Source of the DNA: an uncultured Oscillospiraceae bacterium
GTDB taxonomy: Bacteria > Bacillota > Clostridia > Oscillospirales > Oscillospiraceae
NCBI GenBank assembly: GCA_910579725.1
Contig: CAJTUD010000004.1
Span: 29,486-93,485, forward strand
Length of the DNA: 64,000 bases
Reading direction: 5' to 3'
Shown here one piece after another: positions 20,278 to 27,445 of this stretch. The position numbers were made by a program, and so were the translations under genes. The notes beneath the pieces are model-generated. The model searched no databases. It saw nothing but the letters and a program-made list of their open reading frames with translations, and was not told where the DNA came from. Numbering within the stretch: the stretch's first letter is position 1; every line of letters begins with the position of its first letter.

Positions 20278-20985
20278 TTAACAGTACTTATTGTAGATGG
20301 TGGTATGGAGGTTTCCATGCTCCAGATCCATATATTCCACAAAGAGGGATACCTTGTTGTCGGGATTGAGGCTCTCCCACAGCTCCTTTGCCAACGCGGA
20401 AGCATCCGGCGCGGTAATGCCCACCAGGATGGGCTCTCCGGCGAAGGAGGGCAGGGGGCTTCCGTCGCCCTGGTAGGTGCTGATAAAGTGCCCGGTTCCG
20501 GCCGCAGGAGCCTCGTACTCGAAGAAATACCGGCAACAGCAGCTCTCATCCCCGTCCAGGCTCTTGAGAATGGACAGGGCGTACTTGCCGTCGGGCTGCA
20601 CCACACCGGAAATGCGAGGAGTCCAGTTGGGGCCGTCGGGCTCAAAGGTGCGGCTGTGGAGGCCGTGGCGGTAGCAGTGGCCTTCCGCCATATGATCCCG
20701 GATGGTGTCGGTCTGGTCGCCGTTGGTGACAATGGTAGTCCCGTTTTCCAGCCGCCGGACGGGATGGTAAATGATCAGGGAGGGATCGGTCATTTTGCTC
20801 TCGTCAAAGGCTTTGGTGCGGATGCCGTCGGAGGTCTCCTGGAAAATCCGGTTGCGGCTGTTCCCGCTGCGGCCCATGATGAAGTAGGCAATGACGGCGG
20901 ATTTCCCATCCCCGCTGCGGCCCAGCAGGATACCCCGGCCGGGATAGCTGTTCTCACGAAGGAGGGCGCAGAGATCTCTTTTCAT
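20278..20985 (-). CDS. purO: PurO-type IMP cyclohydrolase
   Basis: 235 residues of the IMP_cyclohyd family (archaeal PurO-like, Ntn-hydrolase fold). Closes the ring of FAICAR to IMP, the last step of the pathway. Recognisable segments are NSYPGRGILLGRSGDGKSAV, YFIMGRSGNSRNR, DPSLIIYHP and TNGDQTD. Together with the stand-alone AICARFT at 17620 it replaces bifunctional PurH. Its ATG overlaps the purN stop by the ATGA arrangement, implying translational coupling, and a weak AAAGGAG lies upstream. Families with this fold occur in Archaea and in some Bacteroides and Clostridia. Confidence 0.9.
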   Translation of the reverse strand: MKRDLCALLRENSYPGRGILLGRSGDGKSAVIAYFIMGRSGNSRNRIFQETSDGIRTKAFDESKMTDPSLIIYHPVRRLENGTTIVTNGDQTDTIRDHMAEGHCYRHGLHSRTFEPDGPNWTPRISGVVQPDGKYALSILKSLDGDESCCCRYFFEYEAPAAGTGHFISTYQGDGSPLPSFAGEPILVGITAPDASALAKELWESLNPDNKVSLFVEYMDLEHGNLHTTIYNKYC

Positions 20986-21590
20986 ATGCTTGACTCCTTT
21001 TTACTTACAATCTGTGCGGCAACCAGCTCCGCCGCCTGGGGCAGCAAAACCCATTCCGCCTGCTCCATGACTCTTCGCTGTAAAATTTCCGGCGTGTCGC
21101 CGGGGAGGATATCGACGGCTTTTTGCAGGATAATCTCTCCGCCGTCAGCCACCTCGTTGACATAGTGAACGGTGGCCCCTGTCACCTTCACGCCGTAGTC
21201 CAGCGCCGCCTGGTGGACCCGCAGTCCATAGAAACCTTTCCCGCAGAAGGAAGGGATCAGCGCCGGATGAATGTTGATCATTGGGCCCTGGAAGCGGCGG
21301 AGGAGGTCCGCAGAGAAAATGCCCAGGAAACCTGCCAGGACAACCATGTCAATCTTATGAGTTTCCAGCGCGGAAAGAACCTTTTCCTCAAAGCCAGGCT
21401 CTTTTCTGGGAATAACGGCGCACACAATTCCGGCGGCTCCGGCCCGGCTGATGGCCTGAACGCCGTCTTTGTCGGCGATCACCAGAGAAATCCGTCCGCT
21501 TTTCAGCTCACCCCGGGTCTGGGCGTCGATGAGGGCCTGCAAATTTGTCCCCCCGCCGGAAACCACAACGGCGATCCGGGCGGTCAGCAT
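20982..21590 (-). CDS. purN: Phosphoribosylglycinamide formyltransferase (GAR transformylase)
   Basis: 202 residues. 10-formyl-THF-dependent formylation of GAR, step 3. The N-terminal VVVSGGGTNLQALI binds the phosphate of GAR. The catalytic stretch INIHPALIPSFCGKGFYG contains the conserved Asn-Ile-His, and HYVNEVADGGEII carries the catalytic Asp. It overlaps the end of purM by 7 bases and the start of the IMP cyclohydrolase gene by 4, typical of a tightly coupled operon. Confidence 0.96.
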   Translation of the reverse strand: MLTARIAVVVSGGGTNLQALIDAQTRGELKSGRISLVIADKDGVQAISRAGAAGIVCAVIPRKEPGFEEKVLSALETHKIDMVVLAGFLGIFSADLLRRFQGPMINIHPALIPSFCGKGFYGLRVHQAALDYGVKVTGATVHYVNEVADGGEIILQKAVDILPGDTPEILQRRVMEQAEWVLLPQAAELVAAQIVSKKESSI

Positions 21591-22624
21591 AGGATCACCT
21601 TCTCCTCCCCGGAGACAATTTCACCCATAATATAGGCATCCTCTCCCTGCTCCCGGAGGATGGTCAGGGCCTTGTCCGCCTGCCCGCCGGGAACCACAAC
21701 GCTCATTCCCACGCCCATATTGAAGGTGTTGAACATATCCCGCTCCGGGATATTCCCGGTTCCGGCCAGAAAGGAGAAGACAGGCGGCGTGCGCAGAGAG
21801 GCCTTCTCAATCTTCGCGCACAGACCATCAGGGATGGAGCGGGGGATGTTTTCGTAGAACCCGCCGCCGGTAATGTGGGAGATGCCGTGGACCTCCGTCT
21901 GCTCCAGCAGGGCCAGCACCGGCTTGACATAAATTCTGGTGGGAGTCAGCAGGACCTCGCCCAGACCTTTGCCGCCCAGCGCATCAATGGGTGCGCCCAG
22001 ATCCGCGCTCTCCACCCGGAATACCCGACGCACCAGGGAAAAGCCGTTGGAGTGAATCCCGGTGGAGGGCAGGGCGATGAGCACGTCTCCGGCTCTCATT
22101 CCGGTTTTGTCAACGACCTTTTCCCGGTCCACCACGCCTACGGTGAATCCGGCCAGATCGTAGTCCTCCTCCGCCATGACGCCGGGGTGCTCGGCGGTCT
22201 CGCCGCCCACCAGGGCGGCTCCGGCCTGAACGCAGCCCTCCGCCACGCCGGAGACGATGGATGCGATCTTCTCCGGCACATTTTTGCCGCAGGCGATATA
22301 ATCCAGGAAGAACAGGGGCTTTGCCCCGCAGCAGATCACGTCGTTGACGCACATGGCCACGCAGTCGATGCCGATGGTGTCATGCTTGTCCAGCAGCTGG
22401 GCGATTCTGATTTTTGTCCCAACGCCGTCGGTGCCGGAGACAAGGCAGGGGGCTTTCATTCCGGCTGTGTCCAGCTGGAACAGGCCGCCGAAGCCGCCGA
22501 TATTTTCCGCCATCCCGGCGGTCATGGTCCGCGCAACATGCTGTTTCATGAGCTCTACCGCCTTATAGCCGGCGGTGATGTCTACGCCGGCCGCGGCGTA
22601 GGAGGCGGAATAACTTTCGTTCAT
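21584..22624 (-). CDS. purM: Phosphoribosylformylglycinamidine cyclo-ligase (AIR synthetase)
   Basis: 346 residues, the normal length. ATP-dependent ring closure of FGAM to AIR, step 5. Contains the AIRS signatures CLVSGTDGVGTK, ALVGGETAEHPG, LIALPSTGIHSNGFSLVR and ISHITGGGFYENIPR. The ATG at 22624 (MNESYSASYAAAGVDI) is the usual N-terminus, and AGAGAGG is just upstream. The open frame extends another 103 codons upstream through the repeat-containing spacer, but that stretch is not conserved AIRS sequence. Confidence 0.96.
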   Translation of the reverse strand: MNESYSASYAAAGVDITAGYKAVELMKQHVARTMTAGMAENIGGFGGLFQLDTAGMKAPCLVSGTDGVGTKIRIAQLLDKHDTIGIDCVAMCVNDVICCGAKPLFFLDYIACGKNVPEKIASIVSGVAEGCVQAGAALVGGETAEHPGVMAEEDYDLAGFTVGVVDREKVVDKTGMRAGDVLIALPSTGIHSNGFSLVRRVFRVESADLGAPIDALGGKGLGEVLLTPTRIYVKPVLALLEQTEVHGISHITGGGFYENIPRSIPDGLCAKIEKASLRTPPVFSFLAGTGNIPERDMFNTFNMGVGMSVVVPGGQADKALTILREQGEDAYIMGEIVSGEEKVILC

Positions 22625-23001
22625 TGCATCCTCTCTCTTCTGCGGCCCTGCGGGCCGCCAATGGTAAATTTTTCGTTTACGAAAGTCCCGGGCTTCCGCG
22701 CCCGGACGACGGTCTGCTTTTGGTCCACGCCAAAAGCGGGCCAAAAGTGCCTGAATCTGCGGTTCAGGACTCCCTCGGGTATCGCGCGGAGTGTGACGCT
22801 TTATTACGGAGGTGCTTCGCTTGTCCTGCAATCCATCGGGTCTGAACCGAGCTTCCGGTCCGTGTATTGGGCAAAGCGTCTGTTTCAGGATATAACCGGC
22901 AAACCCTGCCATATTACGCGGAGAACTCCCCAAAGCACCCCGGAAGTGAGGCGCAAATGCAAAACAAGACAGGAGCCTCCGTCTTCCCTCAGAGACGGCG
23001 C
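22625..23001. other. Long spacer between purF and purM with a repeat-like segment
   Basis: 377 bases without a gene. It contains a GGCCC hairpin next to the purM start (GCGGCCC-TGC-GGGCCGC), a degenerate repeat at 22684-22758 and no clear terminator. Several frames are open by chance because of base composition. Confidence 0.5.
22684..22758 (-). repeat. Degenerate intergenic repeat, copy in the purF-purM spacer
   Basis: On the minus strand: GATTCAGGCACTTTTGG, GCTTTTGG, then GTCCGGGCGCGGAAGCCCGG (a CCGGGC hairpin). The hairpin module is nearly identical to the one at 25198-25271. Confidence 0.5.
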
Positions 23002-24423
23002 TTATTCCTTTCCCGTCCAGCAGTAGGTGCAGATCATCTTCTTATCAATCCCGATGGCCTCCAGCAGCCCCTCCAGCGACTGATACCCCAGAGAATTGAA
23101 CCCCAAATCCTCGCAAATAGTTTTCAGCAGGCACTGCCCCCGCTCACTGGAGCAGTCGGCATATTCATCCAAATGCTCCTGCCCCTCGCTGCCCTCCAGC
23201 TTTTGGACAGTGGCCCGGGCCAGCAGCTCCATATCGGAATTGCTCCGAGAAAAGTTCAGATATTTGCATCCATACATGATAGGCGGACAGGCGGAGCGCA
23301 TATGAACCTCCTCCGCCCCGCAGCTGTACAAAAACTCAATGGTTTCACGCAGCTGGGTTCCCCGGACAATGGAATCGTCCACAAACAGCAGCTTTTTTCC
23401 CTCAATCAGTTCCGGTACGGGAATTTGCTTCATCTTCGCCACCTGGTTGCGGATGTTCTGATTGGCCGGCATGAAGGACCGGGGCCAGGTGGGCGTGTAC
23501 TTCACAAAGGGCCGGGCGAAAAACTTGCCGCTGCGGTTGGCATAGCCGATGGCGTGGGGCAGGCCGGAGTCCGGAACCCCAGCCACATAATCCACCTTGG
23601 GCAGCTGGCCCCGGGCAATTTCGTCCCGGGCCATGATCTCCCCGTTGCGGTAGCGCATGACCTCCACATTGACTCCCTCATAGTTGGAGTTTGGATAGCC
23701 GTAATAGGTCCAGAGAAAGGCGCAGATCCGCATCTCCTTTCCGGCAGGTGACAGCGTTTCCCAGCCCTCCGCCGTCACCTTCACAATCTCCCGGGGGCCC
23801 AGCTCATAGGCGTTGCTATATCCCAGCTTTTGGTAGGCGAAGGATTCAAAGGATACGCAGAACCCCTCCTCGCCTCTCCCGATAAGCACCGGCAGGCGGC
23901 CCAGCTTGTCCCGGGCGGCAATGATGCCCTCCGGGGTCAGAATCAGAATGGTGGCCGATCCGTCTATGACCTCCTGGGCGTGGCGGATGCCCTCCACCAA
24001 AGTGTCCTTCTGGTTGATGAGGGCGGCGGTGAGCTCGGTGGAGTTCACCGCGCCGGAGCTCATGGCCATGAACTGGCTGCCCTGGCGGCCGAAGTATTCC
24101 TCTACCAGCGCGTCGGCGTTGTTGATGATTCCCACAGTGGTGATGGCAAACAGTCCCAGGTGGGAACGCACCAGAAGGGGCTGTGGATCCGTGTCGCTGA
24201 TACAGCCGATACCGCTGATTCCGTGGAATTTGGACATGTCCTTCTCAAACTTGGTCCGGAAGGGCGTGTTCTCAATGTTGTGAATCTGACGCTGGAAACC
24301 GTCCTTCGCGTCATAGACGACCATACCGCCCCGGCGGGTGCCCAGATGGGAGTGGTAATCCACTCCGAAGAAAATGTCAAGGACGCAGTCCCGCTTGGAA
24401 ACCGCTCCAAAAAATCCGCCCAA
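23002..24423 (-). CDS. purF: Amidophosphoribosyltransferase-family protein lacking the glutaminase nucleophile
   Basis: 473 residues. It should form phosphoribosylamine from PRPP, step 1 of the pathway. The C-terminal phosphoribosyltransferase domain is intact: the PRPP loop LLFVDDSIVRGTQ is near residue 345, with VAGVPDSGLPHAIG before it and CPPIMYGCKYLN after it. The N-terminal Ntn-type glutaminase region is present but starts GGFFGAVSKRDC, where active PurF has Cys-Gly at the mature N-terminus. The HRGQE-type segment reads TRRGGMVVYD, and the NGN oxyanion segment is also unlike the norm. The start is TTG at 24423 (GGGGAGG upstream). An in-frame stop, the purC TAA, lies eight codons before it, so no upstream Cys start exists. 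Confidence 0.9.
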   Translation of the reverse strand: MGGFFGAVSKRDCVLDIFFGVDYHSHLGTRRGGMVVYDAKDGFQRQIHNIENTPFRTKFEKDMSKFHGISGIGCISDTDPQPLLVRSHLGLFAITTVGIINNADALVEEYFGRQGSQFMAMSSGAVNSTELTAALINQKDTLVEGIRHAQEVIDGSATILILTPEGIIAARDKLGRLPVLIGRGEEGFCVSFESFAYQKLGYSNAYELGPREIVKVTAEGWETLSPAGKEMRICAFLWTYYGYPNSNYEGVNVEVMRYRNGEIMARDEIARGQLPKVDYVAGVPDSGLPHAIGYANRSGKFFARPFVKYTPTWPRSFMPANQNIRNQVAKMKQIPVPELIEGKKLLFVDDSIVRGTQLRETIEFLYSCGAEEVHMRSACPPIMYGCKYLNFSRSNSDMELLARATVQKLEGSEGQEHLDEYADCSSERGQCLLKTICEDLGFNSLGYQSLEGLLEAIGIDKKMICTYCWTGKE

Positions 24424-24441
24424 ATCAGGTTCCTCCCCTTG

Positions 24442-25152
24442 TTACGCGCCGAACACCCGGCGCATCATCTCCTCGTAAGCCTCCTCCACGCTGCCCAAAT
24501 CCCGGCGGAAGCGGTCCTTGTCCAGCTTCTCGTTGGTCTTGGCATCCCAGAACCGGCAGGTGTCGGGGGAAATCTCGTCGGCCAGGACGATGGTCCCGTC
24601 CGGCAGGCGGCCGAACTCCAGCTTGAAGTCGATAAGCCGCACGCCGCACTCGGCAAAGAAGGCTTTGAGAACCTCGTTGACCTTCAGGGCCATGGAACGG
24701 ATGGTTTCGACCTCCTCCCGGGTGGCCAGCTTCAGGGCCAGAGCGTGGGAGGTGTTGAGCAGGGGGTCATGAAGATCGTCGTTTTTGTAGGAGAACTCAA
24801 AGGTGGGCTCATCGAAGGGGATGCCTTCCTCCACGCCGTAACGCTTGGAGAAGCTGCCGGCGGAGACATTGCGGATAATGACCTCCAAAGGAACGATCTG
24901 AACCTTCTTCACCACCGTTTCCCGGTCGTTCAATTCCTCCACAAAGTGGGTGGGAATGCCGGCGGCGGAGAGCTTGCCCATGAGGAAGTTGCTCATGCGG
25001 TTGTTCACCGCGCCCTTGCCCCGGATGGTGCCCTTCTTTGTGCCGTCAAAGGCGGTGGCGTCGTCCTTGTAGGAGACGACGACCAGATTGGGGTCCCCGG
25101 TGGCAAAAACCTTCTTGGCCTTGCCCTCATAGAGTTGTTCTTTCTTTTCCAT
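24442..25152 (-). CDS. purC: SAICAR synthetase
   Basis: 236 residues. ATP-dependent condensation of CAIR with aspartate, step 7. The N-terminal [20 protein letters not shown] is the classic start. [18 protein letters not shown] and the metal/ATP segment [14 protein letters not shown] are family signatures, as is [13 protein letters not shown] chose ATG 25152 rather than the in-frame codon five residues upstream because GGAGG lies 8 bases before it. The stop is 18 bases from purF. Confidence 0.97.
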   Translation of the reverse strand: MEKKEQLYEGKAKKVFATGDPNLVVVSYKDDATAFDGTKKGTIRGKGAVNNRMSNFLMGKLSAAGIPTHFVEELNDRETVVKKVQIVPLEVIIRNVSAGSFSKRYGVEEGIPFDEPTFEFSYKNDDLHDPLLNTSHALALKLATREEVETIRSMALKVNEVLKAFFAECGVRLIDFKLEFGRLPDGTIVLADEISPDTCRFWDAKTNEKLDKDRFRRDLGSVEEAYEEMMRRVFGA

Positions 25153-25197
25153 AGTAAAATCCTCCATTCAGAATTGTTTCCTAATTCCTAATTGACG

Positions 25198-25271
25198 GTT
25201 CCGGGCTCCCGCGCCCGGACGGCGGCTTTTTTTCACCGCGCGGTAAAGGCAAGCAAAAACGCGCTTGAATC
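25198..25271 (-). repeat. Degenerate intergenic repeat, copy in the purE-purC spacer
   Basis: On the minus strand: GATTCAAGCGCGTTTTTGC, TTGCCTTTACCGCGCGG, then GTCCGGGCGCGGGAGCCCGG. It shares order and hairpin with 22684-22758 and more loosely with 17470-17549. The 243-base purE-purC spacer otherwise holds nothing recognisable. Confidence 0.5.
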
Positions 25272-25395
25272 CGTGGGACGGCATTTGACTATCGCAGGGT
25301 TGGGGCTGCCTATGGTTCAAGATTCCCTGGATTCTGCATAGCCGCTTGATACGGTCATTCCGCAATCACGTCAGGCAGGCGCACAGCGCCGCAGA

Positions 25396-25890
25396 TCATG
25401 AGTTGAACTCCGCCGCAACCTCGGCATCGGCGGCCAGCGCCTTCGCCGCCCCTGCCGCCCGGTGCTCGTCCAGCTTTGCCGCCAGGAGTTTGTCCTCTAT
25501 GGACAAAATCTGGATGGCAAGCAAAGCGGCGTTGACGGCTCCGTCGATGGCAACAGCGGCGACCGGAATTCCGGAGGGCATTTGTACCGTGGACAGGAGG
25601 GCGTCAACGCCGTCGAGCGCGTTGGATTTCAGGGGAATGCCGATAACCGGCAGAGTGGTGTTGGCCGCAATGGCCCCGGCCAGATGGGCCGCCATCCCGG
25701 CGGCGGCAATCATCACGCCGAATCCGCTGGCCCTGGCGGCGCGGGCAAAGGCCCCCGCCTCGGCAGGGGTGCGGTGGGCGGAATAGACGTGGACCTCACA
25801 GGGTACGCCGAATTCCTTCAGAGTACCGGCGGCTTTGCGCACCACGGGCAGGTCGCTGGCGCTGCCCATGACGATGCCGACTTTTTTCAT
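25396..25890 (-). CDS. purE: N5-carboxyaminoimidazole ribonucleotide mutase, class I
   Basis: 164 residues. Forms CAIR, step 6. [13 protein letters not shown] (nucleotide-phosphate loop), [10 protein letters not shown] (catalytic His) and [25 protein letters not shown] are those of class I PurE, which normally rearranges N5-CAIR made by PurK. No purK is present in this operon. ATG 25890 is 7 bases after GGAGG. It is the first gene of the ten-gene purine operon, immediately downstream of the ZTP riboswitch terminator. Confidence 0.96.
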   Translation of the reverse strand: MKKVGIVMGSASDLPVVRKAAGTLKEFGVPCEVHVYSAHRTPAEAGAFARAARASGFGVMIAAAGMAAHLAGAIAANTTLPVIGIPLKSNALDGVDALLSTVQMPSGIPVAAVAIDGAVNAALLAIQILSIEDKLLAAKLDEHRAAGAAKALAADAEVAAEFNS

Positions 25891-25905
25891 TGGCTGTTCC
25901 TCCAT

Positions 25906-26022
25906 AAAAAAGAATATGGACAGTCCCTTCCCCTGCGGAAACAGACTGCCCAGACGGACGGCGGTTGCACTCTAACCTGTTCCCCTGTGGTTCCCCACAA
26001 TCCCGTCAGTCGCAGGCAGATC
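25906..26022 (-). promoter_or_regulatory. ZTP (pfl) riboswitch controlling the purine operon
   Basis: Read on the minus strand, the aptamer runs from about 26022 to 25948: GCGACTG-ACGG, then GTGGGGAACCACAGGGGAAC, then CCGCCG and CCGTCTGGGC. This matches the conserved pfl core (GACUGGCG, GGG-ACCAC-GGGGAGC, CCGCCUGGGC). The expression platform follows directly: GGCAGTC (25944-25950) pairs with GACTGTCC (25918-25925), and a six-T run at 25906-25911 abuts the purE ribosome binding site. Known family: binds ZTP/ZMP (AICAR) to report folate stress and usually switches such genes on by antitermination. Confidence 0.87.
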
Positions 26023-26045
26023 TCATAGATTGAAAATTCAAATCT

Positions 26046-26074
26046 AGGCTACCATTTTCTGTGTGAAAACGCAA
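26046..26074 (-). promoter_or_regulatory. Promoter of the purine operon
   Basis: On the minus strand: TTGCGT (26069-26074), 17-base spacer, TAGCCT (26046-26051). Modest consensus match, but correctly placed about 20 bases before the riboswitch aptamer. Confidence 0.5.
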
Positions 26075-26158
26075 GAGATAATCATACAGATTATTTCCCG
26101 CTTTTTTGCCGCACCACTATGAAACTTCCATAAATCGCGGGAATTTTTCCGGTTTGTC

Positions 26159-26187
26159 TTGACATCCGTTAAAAACTATGCAATAGT
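26159..26187 (+). promoter_or_regulatory. Promoter with operator-like palindrome for the leader/acetyltransferase unit
   Basis: Perfect TTGACA at 26159-26164, 17-base spacer, AATAGT at 26182-26187. An inverted repeat GTTAAAA(A)CTAT-GC-AATAGTTTTAAC spans 26168-26193, covering the spacer and -10, so a repressor could block this promoter. It is divergent from the purine promoter. Confidence 0.6.
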
Positions 26188-26224
26188 TTTAACAACAAGC
26201 TTTATAAGAGAGGAGCGTCCGGCC

Positions 26225-26290
26225 ATGGGGGAAAAAGGTTTCTTGAGCAGCAGCGTGTCCGGCAGGCTTTTCTTTCCTTCATCAGTTTGA
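26225..26290 (+). CDS. Possible 21-residue leader peptide
   Basis: A short ORF with a strong ribosome binding site (GAGAGGAG about 10 bases before the ATG), starting MGEKGFLSSSVSG and ending FFPSSV. It lies about 30 bases after a predicted transcript start and just before a terminator-like hairpin and the Vat-like gene. Size and position fit a leader peptide for ribosome-mediated attenuation. Function is inferred only. Confidence 0.5.
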   Translation: MGEKGFLSSSVSGRLFFPSSV

Positions 26291-26295
26291 TCCCT

Positions 26296-26349
26296 CCCGG
26301 CTTCACGGGCCGCTCTGCCGTCCGTGTTTGCCGGGCTTTTCTTTTATAT
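26296..26349 (+). terminator. Terminator-like hairpin after the leader ORF (possible attenuator)
   Basis: CCCGGC (26296-26301) pairs with GCCGGG (26330-26335) and CACGG (26304-26308) with CCGTG (26322-26326). CTTTTCTTTT follows. An alternative inner pairing ACGG/CCGT exists, as an attenuator would need. Confidence 0.55.
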
Positions 26350-26462
26350 CTTTTGTGAGGTACAGCACAGTGAAGGAGATCAGAAAAAAGAGGGCAGCAG
26401 CCGCGGAAAGCGACGGAAGAAAGAAGGTGATCCCGACAAAATAATCATGGAGGATGTACGAA

Positions 26463-27116
26463 ATGTCCAATATACCTAATCCCAACGATATTTTTCCTAA
26501 CGAATACAAAACATCCTGTTTTATTAAAAACGTCATCAAAGCGCCTAATATTACCGCCGGCGACTACACCTACTACGATGACGCCAGCCACCCGGAGGAT
26601 TTTGAGAAAAATAACGTTCTGTTCAACTATCCGGAATTTGGTGACAGACTCGTCATCGGGAAGTTCTGCGCCATCGCTTCCGGAACAAAATTCATTATGG
26701 GTCCCGCCAATCACCGCATCAGCAGCGTAACCACTTACCCCTTCCATGTGTTCGGCGGGCTCTGGAGCGAGCGGACGCCGGACCACCTCTCCCAACTGCC
26801 CCGCAAAGGAGACATTGTCATCGGCAATGATGTCTGGATCGGCCGGGAATGCACCATCATGCCGGGGGTCACGATTGGAGACGGGGCCATCATCGCCGCC
26901 TATTCCGTAGTCGTAAAGGACATCCCACCCTACGGCGTAGCCGGAGGCAACCCTGCCCGGCTGCTGAAAAAACGATTCGATGATGAACTGACCGGACTTC
27001 TGCTGAAATGGAAATGGTGGGACCTGAAACCGGAAGAACTGGCAGGAGTCCTGCCGCTGCTGTGCGATCCGGATTTGGAAAAGGTGCGGCGGATGCTGAA
27101 GGACAAGACAGAATGA
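26463..27116 (+). CDS. Vat/CatB-like O-acetyltransferase (xenobiotic acetyltransferase family)
   Basis: 217 residues, a left-handed beta-helix (hexapeptide repeat) acetyl-CoA-dependent transferase. GDYTYYDD near residue 35, KFCAIASGTKFIMGPANHR near 75, KGDIVIGNDVWIGRECTIMPG near 120 and GVAGGNPARLLKKRF near 165 follow the streptogramin acetyltransferase (Vat) pattern closely, including the catalytic His in ANHR. Known members inactivate virginiamycin-type streptogramin A or chloramphenicol, but chromosomal relatives of unknown specificity are common. GGAGG lies 9 bases before ATG 26463 and directly abuts the ATG at 26454, so I chose 26463. A leader ORF and hairpin precede it. The next gene overlaps it by ATGA. 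Confidence 0.85.
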   Translation: MSNIPNPNDIFPNEYKTSCFIKNVIKAPNITAGDYTYYDDASHPEDFEKNNVLFNYPEFGDRLVIGKFCAIASGTKFIMGPANHRISSVTTYPFHVFGGLWSERTPDHLSQLPRKGDIVIGNDVWIGRECTIMPGVTIGDGAIIAAYSVVVKDIPPYGVAGGNPARLLKKRFDDELTGLLLKWKWWDLKPEELAGVLPLLCDPDLEKVRRMLKDKTE

Positions 27117-27445
27117 CATTCAACGGCTATTTTGAAGAAGTCCCCTGTCTGGAGACAGACCGGCTGCTCCGGAAGTACCCCGTACTGTTTGTAAAGGCCG
27201 GCTGTAATCTGCAAGAACTGGAACGCCGGGAACGGAAGCGGGGAGACCGGCAGATCGGTCAGGCCCGCTGGCAAAGAGAGCATATGCACAGTCACGACAT
27301 CTATGATCTAAAACCTGACACCTTCAGGCAGAGTGCGGACGAATGTGCGCGACAGACCGCAGGCCTTCTGGAGAGGAAAGCGCAGTGGCCGGCGTTTGAC
27401 AGATTATATCAGATTTATGGCGACACAAAGGAGGAGCGCGGATGA
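27113..27445 (+). pseudogene. N-terminally truncated CPT-like (chloramphenicol phosphotransferase-like) kinase
   Basis: 110 residues starting at an ATG that overlaps the acetyltransferase stop (ATGA). YPVLFVKAGCNLQELERRER, KRGDRQIGQARWQ and HMHSHDIYDLKPDT match the C-terminal half of the CPT/AAA-type small-molecule kinase family (compare the ERERxRGDRxxGxAR and VHAHGxYDLEVDT patterns). The N-terminal half with the P-loop (about 80 residues) is missing, so it should not bind ATP on its own. It may be a remnant from a recombination event, or a stand-alone partner. It runs directly into carA (4-base overlap). Confidence 0.6.

Noticed and set aside
26303..26539. Minus-strand ORF with a hydrophobic stretch, possibly a small membrane protein
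   Set aside because: It is antisense to the start of the Vat-like gene and to the leader terminator, has no ribosome binding site at a plausible start, and its upstream half mirrors a real coding strand.
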